A stretch of DNA of 40,685 nt from Ignavibacteria bacterium (lineage in GTDB: Bacteria; Bacteroidota; Ignavibacteria; UBA10030; F1-140-MAGs086): NCBI GenBank assembly GCA_016873775.1, contig VGWC01000016.1, positions 1 to 40,685 on the forward strand, in the 5' to 3' direction. A program made the translations under genes and the position numbers. Positions within the stretch are counted from its first letter, which is position 1, and each line of letters starts with the position of its first letter. The notes below the pieces were generated by a model that did no database searches, was not told where the DNA came from, and saw only the letters and a program-made list of their open reading frames with translations. This document shows positions 34,269 through 40,685 of this stretch, piece by piece.

Positions 34269-35486
34269 ATGAAACTCTGGGAAATCACCGAAGGGCTCCG
34301 CATTGCACTGAAATCAATTAAAGCAAATAAAATGCGCGCAATTCTTACGACGTTAGGAATTGTTATCGGCATTGTTTCCGTTACGCTTATGGCAACCGCA
34401 ATCGAAGGAATGAACCGCGCTTTTTCCGATAATATATCGAAGATGGGTTCCAATGTTCTGTATATCCAAAAATCTCCATGGTTTATTGGCGAAGAATGGT
34501 GGCGATTACGAAACAGAAAAGATTTAACACTGCAACAAGCGAACGCATTGAAGCGACAAACAAAATTATGTTCCATCGTTTCGCCATCCGCAGGATTACG
34601 CGGTGTTATTCAAACCGGAGACAAACGCGTGGATGATATCGTCGTCAACGGTGTTGACGAGAACTTTGATAAAGTCGGTTTTGCGGAACCTTCCGACGGG
34701 AGATTCCTTTCGATGGATGATACAGAAAATGGAAGACCGGTTGTCGTTCTCAGTCAAGATATTTCAGAAAAATTATTTCCTCACGAAGAACCGCTTGGAA
34801 AAAGCGTGAAGATCCGCGGTAAAACATTCATCGTTATTGGTTTAAATGCAAAGCAGGGAAATTTTTTGGGAATGAGTCTCGATAACCGTGTGTTTATTCC
34901 GATAAAAAATTTTATTGACCTATATGGAAAGCAAGTGTTGTTCACTATCAATGCAAAAGTTGCCGATGGTGTAAACATTGAAGACGCAAAAGAAGAAGTG
35001 CGCGGAATAATGAGAAAAGTCCGACATCTGAAACCAGCGGAAGAAGACGATTTTGCCATCAATCAACAGGAACTTTTGCAACGACAATTCGATAATATCT
35101 TTTCTGTGATTTACGGAATTGGATTGTTTATTACGGGAATGTCCTTGTTCGTTGGCGCAATCGGAATAATGAATATTATGTTTGTTTCCGTAACGGAACG
35201 CACGAAAGAAATCGGAATAAGAAAAGCGTTGGGCGCAAAACGTCGAACGATACTTTTACAATTTCTGATTGAAGCGGCGGCAATTTGTTTAATCGGCGGT
35301 CTTATCGGACTTGCCATTGCAACACCATTAAGTTTTCTCATTGATTCGTTTCTTCCAACATCTATGCCTCTTTCCATCGTTGTCGTTTCACTTTTAATGT
35401 CCATCGTTGTCGGTTTAATTTCCGGATTGCTTCCTGCTTATCGCGCGGCTAAATTAGACCCGGTGGATGCCTTGCGGTATGAATAA
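34269..35486 (+). CDS. MacB-type ABC transporter permease 1
   Basis: Inner-membrane permease of 405 aa. The first helix (~20-45, MRAILTTLGIVIGIVSVTLM) is followed by a large periplasmic MacB_PCD domain (~46-275) and three C-terminal FtsX helices (LFITGMSLFVGAIGIMNIMF, AICLIGGLIGLAIATPLSFL, SIVVVSLLMSIVVGLISGLL). The coupling region is SVTERTKEIGIRKALGAKRR, which contacts the ATPase, and the end is AAKLDPVDALRYE. It is similar in plan to the next gene but clearly not a recent copy. The gene begins 3 bp after a repeat word that ends the S23 remnant, so its ribosome-binding region may be altered by that insertion. Confidence 0.94.
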   Translation: MKLWEITEGLRIALKSIKANKMRAILTTLGIVIGIVSVTLMATAIEGMNRAFSDNISKMGSNVLYIQKSPWFIGEEWWRLRNRKDLTLQQANALKRQTKLCSIVSPSAGLRGVIQTGDKRVDDIVVNGVDENFDKVGFAEPSDGRFLSMDDTENGRPVVVLSQDISEKLFPHEEPLGKSVKIRGKTFIVIGLNAKQGNFLGMSLDNRVFIPIKNFIDLYGKQVLFTINAKVADGVNIEDAKEEVRGIMRKVRHLKPAEEDDFAINQQELLQRQFDNIFSVIYGIGLFITGMSLFVGAIGIMNIMFVSVTERTKEIGIRKALGAKRRTILLQFLIEAAAICLIGGLIGLAIATPLSFLIDSFLPTSMPLSIVVVSLLMSIVVGLISGLLPAYRAAKLDPVDALRYE

Positions 35487-35512
35487 TATTTTTTCAAACA
35501 ACATTAGTTTCA

Positions 35513-36742
35513 ATGGAATTCAAAGAACTTCTTACAATTGCGCTTACTTCCATTCGCGCCAATAAACTTCGTTCCATTCTTACACTTTTAGGAATTGTCG
35601 TCGGCGTCTTTTCTATTATTGCGGTGATGACGGCAATGGGTGTTCTGCAAAGTACAATTGAAAAAGATTTGAGCGATTTAGGTGCAAACACGTTTCAGGT
35701 GCAAAAATTTCCGGTCAATATCGGCGGCGGCGGAAGAGACCGTTCCAAATTTCGCAACAGAAAAAATATCACGTATGAACAAGGAATTGCCGTCAAAGAA
35801 CGCGCAACTCTTGCTGAATATGTTGGCGTGGAAACATTAGAATACGGAAGAACCGTACGAACAAAACGATACGAAACCAATCCTTCCGTGACGCTCTTCG
35901 GCGAAAATACCGATGGACTAATTACGAATAACTGGATTCCAAAAGATGGACGCGGAATAAGCGAGGACGATATTGAATATGCTCGCAATAATATTGTACT
36001 TGGCGCACGTATCGTTCAAAAAATATTTCCTCACGAAAACCCGGTCGACGCAACGGTGCAAGTTGATGGAAGACATTATCGTGTTATCGGCGTTCTCGAA
36101 GAAAAAGGTTCATCGCTTGGAGGAAATCAGGATAATCAGGCAATTATTCCGATAACAACGTTTATGCGCTACTACGGAAAAGAACGCAGTTTCAATATTA
36201 TGGTGAAAGCGCAATCGCAACAGTTGTTCACGGAAACGATGGAACAAGTGCGCTCGCAACTCCGCAACATTCGCCGCGTTGCTCCTTCGGAAGAAGATGA
36301 CTTTGCTATTTTTTCCAACGATTCTCTTATTGACCAATTCAATGATTTTACGAAATACGTGAAGTATGGAATTCTTTTCATCAGTTCTATTGCGTTGCTG
36401 GCGGCGGGAATCGGCATTATGAATATTATGCTTGTATCCGTTACAGAACGCACAAGAGAAATTGGAATCCGAAAAGCATTAGGCGCGCGCAAACGGGATA
36501 TTCTCCGTCAATTCATCATTGAAGCAGTTATTCTTTCCGAAATCGGCGGCATGGTTGGAGTTTTCCTCGGTATTCTCGGAGGCAATATTGTCGCACTCTT
36601 AATGGAAACTTCTGTCGTTATTCCGTTTGATTGGGCAATTATTGGATTACTGATTTGTTCTTTTGTTGGAATAGTTTTTGGTGTCTATCCCGCGTGGAAA
36701 GCGTCAAAACTTGTTCCGATTGAAGCGCTGAGATACGAGTAA
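35513..36742 (+). CDS. MacB-type ABC transporter permease 2
   Basis: Second permease, 409 aa, with the same layout: N-terminal helix (LRSILTLLGIVVGVFSIIAV), periplasmic MacB_PCD domain (SDLGANTFQVQKFPVNIGGG near its start) and three FtsX helices. It has SVTERTREIGIRKALGARKR as coupling element and ends SKLVPIEALRYE. Together with permease 1 it probably forms a heterodimer on the ATPase dimer, joined to the MacA-like adaptor and TolC. The gene starts 26 bp after permease 1. The periplasmic domain differs most from permease 1, as expected if the two lobes contact different partners. The exported substrate cannot be told from sequence. Confidence 0.94.
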   Translation: MEFKELLTIALTSIRANKLRSILTLLGIVVGVFSIIAVMTAMGVLQSTIEKDLSDLGANTFQVQKFPVNIGGGGRDRSKFRNRKNITYEQGIAVKERATLAEYVGVETLEYGRTVRTKRYETNPSVTLFGENTDGLITNNWIPKDGRGISEDDIEYARNNIVLGARIVQKIFPHENPVDATVQVDGRHYRVIGVLEEKGSSLGGNQDNQAIIPITTFMRYYGKERSFNIMVKAQSQQLFTETMEQVRSQLRNIRRVAPSEEDDFAIFSNDSLIDQFNDFTKYVKYGILFISSIALLAAGIGIMNIMLVSVTERTREIGIRKALGARKRDILRQFIIEAVILSEIGGMVGVFLGILGGNIVALLMETSVVIPFDWAIIGLLICSFVGIVFGVYPAWKASKLVPIEALRYE

Positions 36743-36796
36743 AACATTTTATTTGTACTTATCGAAGTAATACCGTGTAAATCGAAAAGACCACGT

Positions 36797-37294
36797 ATGA
36801 CACAAGACAACGAAACCTTTTCACACCAGTACATCGCATATTGCAGAAAAAAAATTTTGAAAGAATATTTCCCGAAATTTCAACGTTGTGTCAATGAATT
36901 AAGCGAAGAAGAAATCTGGTGGCGCGCCAACGAAACGGACAATAGTGTTGGAAATATCCTTCTGCATTTGTGCGGAAATATACGTCAGTGGATAATTTCC
37001 GGCATCGGTGGAACGGCGGATATTCGCGAGCGCGCAAAAGAATTTTCCGAACGAACCCACATTCCCAAAAACGAATTGTTGCATAACTTGGAAACGACGA
37101 TGCAGGAAGCGGATTGCGTACTGCAACGCGTTGATTCATCAACTCTTTGGGAAATGCGTCGTATTCAAATTTATGACGTAACGGTTCTGGAACTCATTGC
37201 CCAAGTTGTCGAACACCTCTCGTATCATCTCGGACAAATTGTGTATATCACGAAAATGAAAAAGGGAATTGATTTGAAGTTTTATATGTTGTAA
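36797..37294 (+). CDS. DinB-superfamily (DUF1572-like) protein
   Basis: A 165-aa four-helix-bundle protein of the DinB/YfiT metalloenzyme superfamily. The three putative metal ligands are His57 (NILLHLCGN), His140 and His144 (VVEHLSYHLGQIVYI). Some relatives are thiol S-transferases using bacillithiol or mycothiol, but many have no known reaction; that is not resolvable here. Length is normal and no export signal is present. It lies 54 bp after permease 2 on the same strand and may be co-transcribed, with no obvious functional link. The gene downstream is convergent. Confidence 0.85.
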   Translation: MTQDNETFSHQYIAYCRKKILKEYFPKFQRCVNELSEEEIWWRANETDNSVGNILLHLCGNIRQWIISGIGGTADIRERAKEFSERTHIPKNELLHNLETTMQEADCVLQRVDSSTLWEMRRIQIYDVTVLELIAQVVEHLSYHLGQIVYITKMKKGIDLKFYML

Positions 37295-37353
37295 CTCCAT
37301 ACACTACACGTTCCTGTTTCTCGAAGCGTGGAATGTTGAATTTCTTTCCTGTA

Positions 37354-38619
37354 TTATTTCACCAGCACTAATTTTTTCACGTCAACAAAAACTTCTGATT
37401 CGCCTGTTATTTCGATACGATAAAAATACACGCCGCTCGGCAAATTCATTGCGTCAAATTCTACTTCGTGTTCTCCTTCATCCATTTCTTCATTTTGTAT
37501 AAGCGTTGCTACTTCTCTTCCGAGAACATCAAAAACTTTTAAGGACACAATACTATTCACGATTAACGAATAACGAATCACGGTTAACGGATTGAAGGGA
37601 TTTGGGTGGTTTTGAAAAAGAGAAATTTCCGACGGAAAATTATTTTCTGTCATGGTAACCGATGTAGGAATAATTTCTGAAGAACGGAGAAGCGTTCCTT
37701 GCGAACCGCTGACATAATACGTAACAAGTGAATCAACTTTTGTAAAGGTGATGGTGAACAATGCCGCAGAAGAGCCGGAATTCTGCATCTCCCACGATGT
37801 TCCTGTATTTGTCGTCTTGAAAATAAATCCCGGTGTTCCAACTGCATAACCGATACTATCCGTTGAAAACGTTACCGAATGCAACAAAGCGTCAAACAGC
37901 GAGGTAGTTGACCACGATGTTCCTCCGTCCGTGGTTTTCAAAACTTTTCCGTAATCGCCAACAACGTAACCGACATTCTCATTCCGGAAATGCGCGCCGA
38001 GAAAAATATCATCATTCGTTTCGGAATGTATTTGCGACCACGTTGTTCCTCCGTTGATTGTCTTAAAAATTTTTCCTCCATTGCCGCAAGCAAAACCAAC
38101 ATTCACATTTACAAAGGAAAGCGCGTATAACCCCACAGTGATACCTGAATATTGTCCAAACCACGTCGCTCCGCCATTCGTGGTTTTGTACATCGGTGAA
38201 CCTCCAATCCCGCACATATAGCCAATACTGTCATTGAGAAATGTTATCCCCGTGAAAATATATGTTTGCCCAATGGAATTAGAAGTCCAATTCATTCCAC
38301 CATTAGTAGTTACCAAAAATCTGCTGTTATATCCCGCCGCAAAACCTTTATTTGCGTCGAGAAAATACACTGCCATTAACTCATCATTTATTCCTGTCGG
38401 TTGAATCGTCCACGTGTTTCCTGTATTCGTTGTTTTTATTATCGTTCCCTGCTTTCCAACTGCGAAACCGATGTGCATTGAATCCGTGTGAGGAAAAAAT
38501 ACCGAATTTATTCCTTGAGAAGTTCCGGAGTTTAACGTTACCCATTGTGAATAACTCAAGGGGGAAATGACAAATGTAAGAATGAGAAAAACAAAAAATT
38601 GTGTTGTGTGCTTATTCAT
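37354..38619 (-). CDS. Secreted Ycf48/BNR-like beta-propeller protein with T9SS sorting domain
   Basis: A 421-aa exported protein. A signal peptide (FFVFLILTFVISPLSYS) is followed by about seven repeats of the photosystem-assembly Ycf48/BNR type, each with GxAxGxxGxIxKTTxxGxxW: GFAVGKQGTIIKTTNTGNTW, GYMCGIGGSPMYKTTNGGAT, GFACGNGGKIFKTINGGTTW, GYVVGDYGKVLKTTDGGTSW. These should form a beta-propeller. The last ~90 residues are a T9SS type A sorting domain (FQNHPNPFNPLT, VSLKVFDVLGREVATL, SGVYFYRIEI, VKKLVLVK). It is therefore secreted through the outer membrane. In this lineage such proteins have no assigned function despite the Ycf48 name. A repeat word occupies the codons between NPFNP and VSLKV (37555-37587). 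Confidence 0.9.
   Translation of the reverse strand: MNKHTTQFFVFLILTFVISPLSYSQWVTLNSGTSQGINSVFFPHTDSMHIGFAVGKQGTIIKTTNTGNTWTIQPTGINDELMAVYFLDANKGFAAGYNSRFLVTTNGGMNWTSNSIGQTYIFTGITFLNDSIGYMCGIGGSPMYKTTNGGATWFGQYSGITVGLYALSFVNVNVGFACGNGGKIFKTINGGTTWSQIHSETNDDIFLGAHFRNENVGYVVGDYGKVLKTTDGGTSWSTTSLFDALLHSVTFSTDSIGYAVGTPGFIFKTTNTGTSWEMQNSGSSAALFTITFTKVDSLVTYYVSGSQGTLLRSSEIIPTSVTMTENNFPSEISLFQNHPNPFNPLTVIRYSLIVNSIVSLKVFDVLGREVATLIQNEEMDEGEHEVEFDAMNLPSGVYFYRIEITGESEVFVDVKKLVLVK
37555..37587. repeat. Repeat word inside the second T9SS sorting-domain coding sequence
   Basis: The plus strand reads TTCACGATTAACGAATAACG then AATCACGGTTAAC. This is the TTCACGAATCACG word family seen between genes at 25882-25900 and 28935-28955. 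On the minus strand it encodes VIRYSLIVNS. It occupies the same alignment position as the unrelated word at 7636-7673 in the other T9SS gene. Confidence 0.55.
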
Positions 38620-38795
38620 AGTTCGATATATCGTAATAAAATTTTCGGGATTAAAGTAATAAGTAAATCTACAATTGCCAAAAATTCAAATTTCTTTTTA
38701 ATCAACTCTACAACGAACAAGCAAACCAACGTATTAACATTCAATGGAAAAATATTTCATTCCTTAGAACTTATTCTTCTAATTTAAAAAGGAAT

Positions 38796-38829
38796 GACGC
38801 AGAGAAAAGAAAAATCTTTCCTCTGCGTC
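38796..38829. repeat. CTCTGCGTC hairpin repeat
   Basis: GACGCAGAG (38796-38804) and CTCTGCGTC (38821-38829) pair perfectly, and the stem extends inward with AAAGA/TCTTT after one mismatch, leaving a 4-5 nt loop. It belongs to the same word family as 30502-30560. Read on the minus strand it is followed by ATTCCTTTTTAAATT, so it may also act as a terminator for the remnants upstream. Confidence 0.7.
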
Positions 38830-38848
38830 TTTGTAGTTTTCTAAAAAA

Positions 38849-39052
38849 TCACTTCATCAAAATCATTTTCTTCGTTTCTGTTTTTCCTCCAACGGATAAA
38901 CGATAGAAATACATTCCGCTCGAAAATTTTTCTGCATTCCATTGCACAGAATAATTTTTCGCAAGTAATCCAATAAAAGTATAGTTTCCGTTGACATCAG
39001 TTAACGCAGAATCCGTTTTATCATCCGAAAGATACATACGCCAGTTTTGCAC
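38849..39052 (-). pseudogene. Remnant of a T9SS cargo gene with internal deletion
   Basis: A 67-codon frame (GTG at 39052; open ~12 codons further as DETETG) joins two pieces that are normally far apart. VQNWRMYLSDDKTDSALTDV plus NGNYTFIGLL is an SdrD/Cna-B-like domain. VQWNAEKFSSGMYFYRLSVG plus KTETKKMILMK is the last third of a T9SS sorting domain. The NPFNP and VSLKVYDVLG parts are missing, so a deletion has fused the pieces in frame. There is no signal peptide; upstream sequence is a different pseudogene. Not expected to be secreted or functional. Confidence 0.7.
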
Positions 39053-39065
39053 ACCGGTTTCAGTT

Positions 39066-39408
39066 TCATCTGTCGTCTATGTCATCAAGAAAAATTATTC
39101 CGGTGTTTGCAAGTTCAAACAATCCATTTTTCCCGACATCGCATTTGTGTATGCTCCTTTTTCATGCCTAAATAATTCGCTCTCCAGCAATTCCGGAGGA
39201 AGCGTCGAAAGTCCTACTTTAATAAACGCTTGCGCGCTGCGAGAACTGTTTCGGTGAATAAATTCCGCGATGATTTCTTTTCCAACGCCTGTTTCTCCCA
39301 CTAACAAAACCGTTGTATCCGATGCCGCAATTGTCGTTATGCGGTGAAATATCGGACGCAGTGTATGCTTTGCCCAATAATCGAAAATGTACTTGGGGAT
39401 TTTTGCAT
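39066..39408 (-). pseudogene. Frameshifted fragment of a sigma-54-dependent activator (AAA+ domain)
   Basis: Three frames together spell the first half of an NtrC-type AAA+ domain. Frame one starts at ATG 39408 (MQKSPSTFSIIGQSIH). After a shift near 39361 comes LRPIFHRITTIAASDTTVLL, the Walker A VGETGVGKEIIAEF and LPPELLESELFRHEKGAYTN. After a second shift near 39122 comes GLFELANTGIIFLDDIDD with the Walker B. The sequence then breaks off into the T9SS remnant. The loop that contacts sigma-54 (GAFTGA in active proteins) reads GAYTNA. Walker A is intact, but the domain is cut before the sensor motifs and no DNA-binding part remains. It starts 9 bp after the hydrogenase protease gene, so it may once have been the regulator of that operon. 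Confidence 0.8.
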
Positions 39409-39417
39409 CTTACATCA

Positions 39418-39891
39418 TCAACGCTCACAAGAGTTCAGAATGTTCTCAATGACAGAATCAGCCGCAGTTACCATTTCAGAGGAGAACATATTCCCTGTTT
39501 CAAAACTTCTACCTTCAATTCCGAACACAAGCAGTTGTTGCGGAAGTTGATTCAACGTGCGAGAGAGTTCGATTGCTTCAGCGATGCTGAAGAGATGCGA
39601 CGAGTAATTAAAAAAATTAGTGGGAATTTTTTCTTTGCTTGCATCGAAGAAATGAACAGTTCCAGCATTTGCGTTTGACGAAACTGCATCAACAACAAAA
39701 ACCATTTCTTTATTTTTCCAACACTCCATTAAACTTGCTCCTTCGCCGCTGTGTTCAATTACTTTTACATTGTTGAGATTTAGTTCTTTTATTTTTCGAG
39801 CAACGTAAATTCCAATTCCATCATCGTTGCGAAATTCATTTCCTACGCCGATAACAATAATTGGAGAATTTATTTTTTCAGTTGCGTTCAA
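39418..39891 (-). CDS. NiFe-hydrogenase maturation protease
   Basis: Endopeptidase of the HyaD/HybD/HycI family that removes the C-terminal tail of the hydrogenase large subunit once nickel is inserted; 157 aa. The nickel-sensing residues align with those of HybD: Glu19 ([13 protein letters not shown]), Asp68 (VFVVDAVSS) and His99 ([10 protein letters not shown]). The frame overlaps the large-subunit gene by 14 bp and starts with TTG at 39891; no ATG is available. Its position directly behind the large subunit fits its substrate. The sequence downstream is a decayed sigma-54 activator. Confidence 0.93.
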   Translation of the reverse strand: MNATEKINSPIIVIGVGNEFRNDDGIGIYVARKIKELNLNNVKVIEHSGEGASLMECWKNKEMVFVVDAVSSNANAGTVHFFDASKEKIPTNFFNYSSHLFSIAEAIELSRTLNQLPQQLLVFGIEGRSFETGNMFSSEMVTAADSVIENILNSCER

Positions 39892-40685
39892 TTTCCAATT
39901 TCAAAAAATGAGTAGCGCACGAAATGCACGGGTCGTAGTTACGGATTGCTTGCTCGCATAACCACGTGAGTTTCTCATTATCGAGTTCAAGATTTTTGGG
40001 AACAAGATTTCGTAAATCACTTTCCATCGTTCGGAAATTTTGTGCTGTCGGAGGAATGATTTTCGCATCAAGAATATTTCCGCTTTCGTCAACACGATAG
40101 CGATGGAACAAAATCCCTCGCGGCGCTTCCGTACATCCGTAACCAATTCCTTCTTTCGGAATAATTTCTACGCAAGGTTTTTCCGGCATTTCATAATGCT
40201 CGATTATTCGCAGTGCTTCTTCAATTGCATACAATGTTTCCACTGCGCGAACAATAATACTCTTGAACGGATTTTTTATGAACGATGGAAGTCCAACACT
40301 TTTTGCCGTTTCTTTGCAAAGCGATGTGAGTTTATCAAAGTTCAAATTGTATCGTGCGTTCGGTCCGACAAAATAATTTCCACGCTCTTTCAAAACAGAA
40401 TGTAATGCGTTGGAATGTTGCACATGCTCTTCTGCAAAATGATATTCGTAATCTTTAATTTCAATGTCTAATCCTTTATTGGAAACAAGTCTTCCTTCGT
40501 TGAACGGATATTCATTCGGATGACGAAGCGCAACGTATTCATAGTCTTGTTCAAATTCCGGAAAGGGAAATGTTGCAACAAGTTTCACCGTATCAATAGC
40601 CGCATCGCGAGCCCATTTCAATTTTTCAACAAGTGAAAGCAAATCTTTTTTCGTCGGCAATTTGTAAAATCCGCCAACGCGAACA
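39878..40685 (-). CDS. NiFe hydrogenase large (alpha) subunit, C-terminal part, runs off right edge
   Basis: Catalytic subunit of a cytoplasmic-type NiFe hydrogenase; 268 C-terminal residues are visible. The frame is open to the window edge (VRVGGFYK just before [10 protein letters not shown]), so the apparent start near 40660 is not real. The C-terminal nickel-binding motif is DPCISCATH, followed by a short tail FLKLEIERN that the neighbouring protease should remove after the histidine. [19 protein letters not shown] and [19 protein letters not shown] are typical of group 3 bidirectional/sulfhydrogenase alpha subunits (3b-like). The N-terminal motif with the other two cysteines lies outside the window. 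Group assignment is inference; the hydrogenase family itself is certain. Confidence 0.94.
   Translation of the reverse strand, partial: VRVGGFYKLPTKKDLLSLVEKLKWARDAAIDTVKLVATFPFPEFEQDYEYVALRHPNEYPFNEGRLVSNKGLDIEIKDYEYHFAEEHVQHSNALHSVLKERGNYFVGPNARYNLNFDKLTSLCKETAKSVGLPSFIKNPFKSIIVRAVETLYAIEEALRIIEHYEMPEKPCVEIIPKEGIGYGCTEAPRGILFHRYRVDESGNILDAKIIPPTAQNFRTMESDLRNLVPKNLELDNEKLTWLCEQAIRNYDPCISCATHFLKLEIERN

Noticed and set aside
37354-38619. DNA tandem repeats or CRISPR-like array in the Ycf48-like gene
   Set aside because: Repetition is at the protein level (propeller motifs) with diverged DNA; no constant repeat and spacer structure.

Overview
The window is AT-rich, gene-dense bacterial DNA. 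It most resembles the Bacteroidota/Chlorobiota/Ignavibacteriota side of the tree (Ignavibacteria- or Kapabacteria-like). The main reason is two secreted proteins that end in type IX secretion (T9SS) type A sorting domains of the style common in that group (NPFNP, VSLKVYDVLG, SGVYFYRL, terminal KMLLLK or KLVLVK). Supporting signs are split MacB-type exporters, very long TPR proteins, many gene pairs overlapping by ATGA, and weak ribosome-binding sites. The assignment is inferred from protein style, not from a marker gene.

Layout, left to right. 1-6.2 kb, minus strand: the 5' part of an acyl-CoA dehydrogenase, an unrecognised 446-aa protein, an S23-type four-helix-bundle gene bounded by word-like repeats, and a giant secreted TPR protein. 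6.4-9.0 kb: the C-terminal remnant of an M1 aminopeptidase and a T9SS cargo protein. 9.1-11.3 kb: an ECF sigma factor / transmembrane anti-sigma factor / TlpA-like thioredoxin lipoprotein operon. 11.3-17.3 kb, minus strand: an M14 carboxypeptidase, a conserved secreted protein usually misnamed asparagine synthetase B, coupled to a second TPR protein, then a metallophosphoesterase behind a probably frameshifted secreted gene. 17.5-25.9 kb, plus strand: an alpha/beta hydrolase with the biotin transporter BioY, closed by a strong terminator; an AddA/AddB helicase-nuclease pair; a beta-propeller sensor remnant; and an AlkD-like DNA glycosylase. 25.9-30.5 kb: an SDR oxidoreductase, a HAD phosphatase, a Gfo/Idh/MocA dehydrogenase and a CCA-adding enzyme. 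30.6-36.7 kb, plus strand: a TolC / MacA / ATPase / permease / permease tripartite exporter. 36.8-40.7 kb: a DinB-like protein, a Ycf48-like T9SS protein, a pseudogene cluster (T9SS tail plus sigma-54 activator), and a NiFe hydrogenase maturation protease with its large subunit, cut by the window edge.

I did not find a clear new defence or metabolic system. What stands out is structure that gene calling does not explain. At least seven families of short, word-like, often palindromic repeats are scattered between genes. The same words also appear inside coding sequence: in the linker of both T9SS sorting domains at the same alignment position, in a signal peptide, and at protein N- or C-terminal tails. 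Two of the repeat sites hold S23 four-helix-bundle genes, one intact and one a deleted remnant inside the exporter operon. This suggests S23 genes and these repeats travel or decay together. There is also an unusual density of gene remnants (M1 peptidase, beta-propeller sensor, sigma-54 activator, T9SS tail, S23, a signal-peptide stub).
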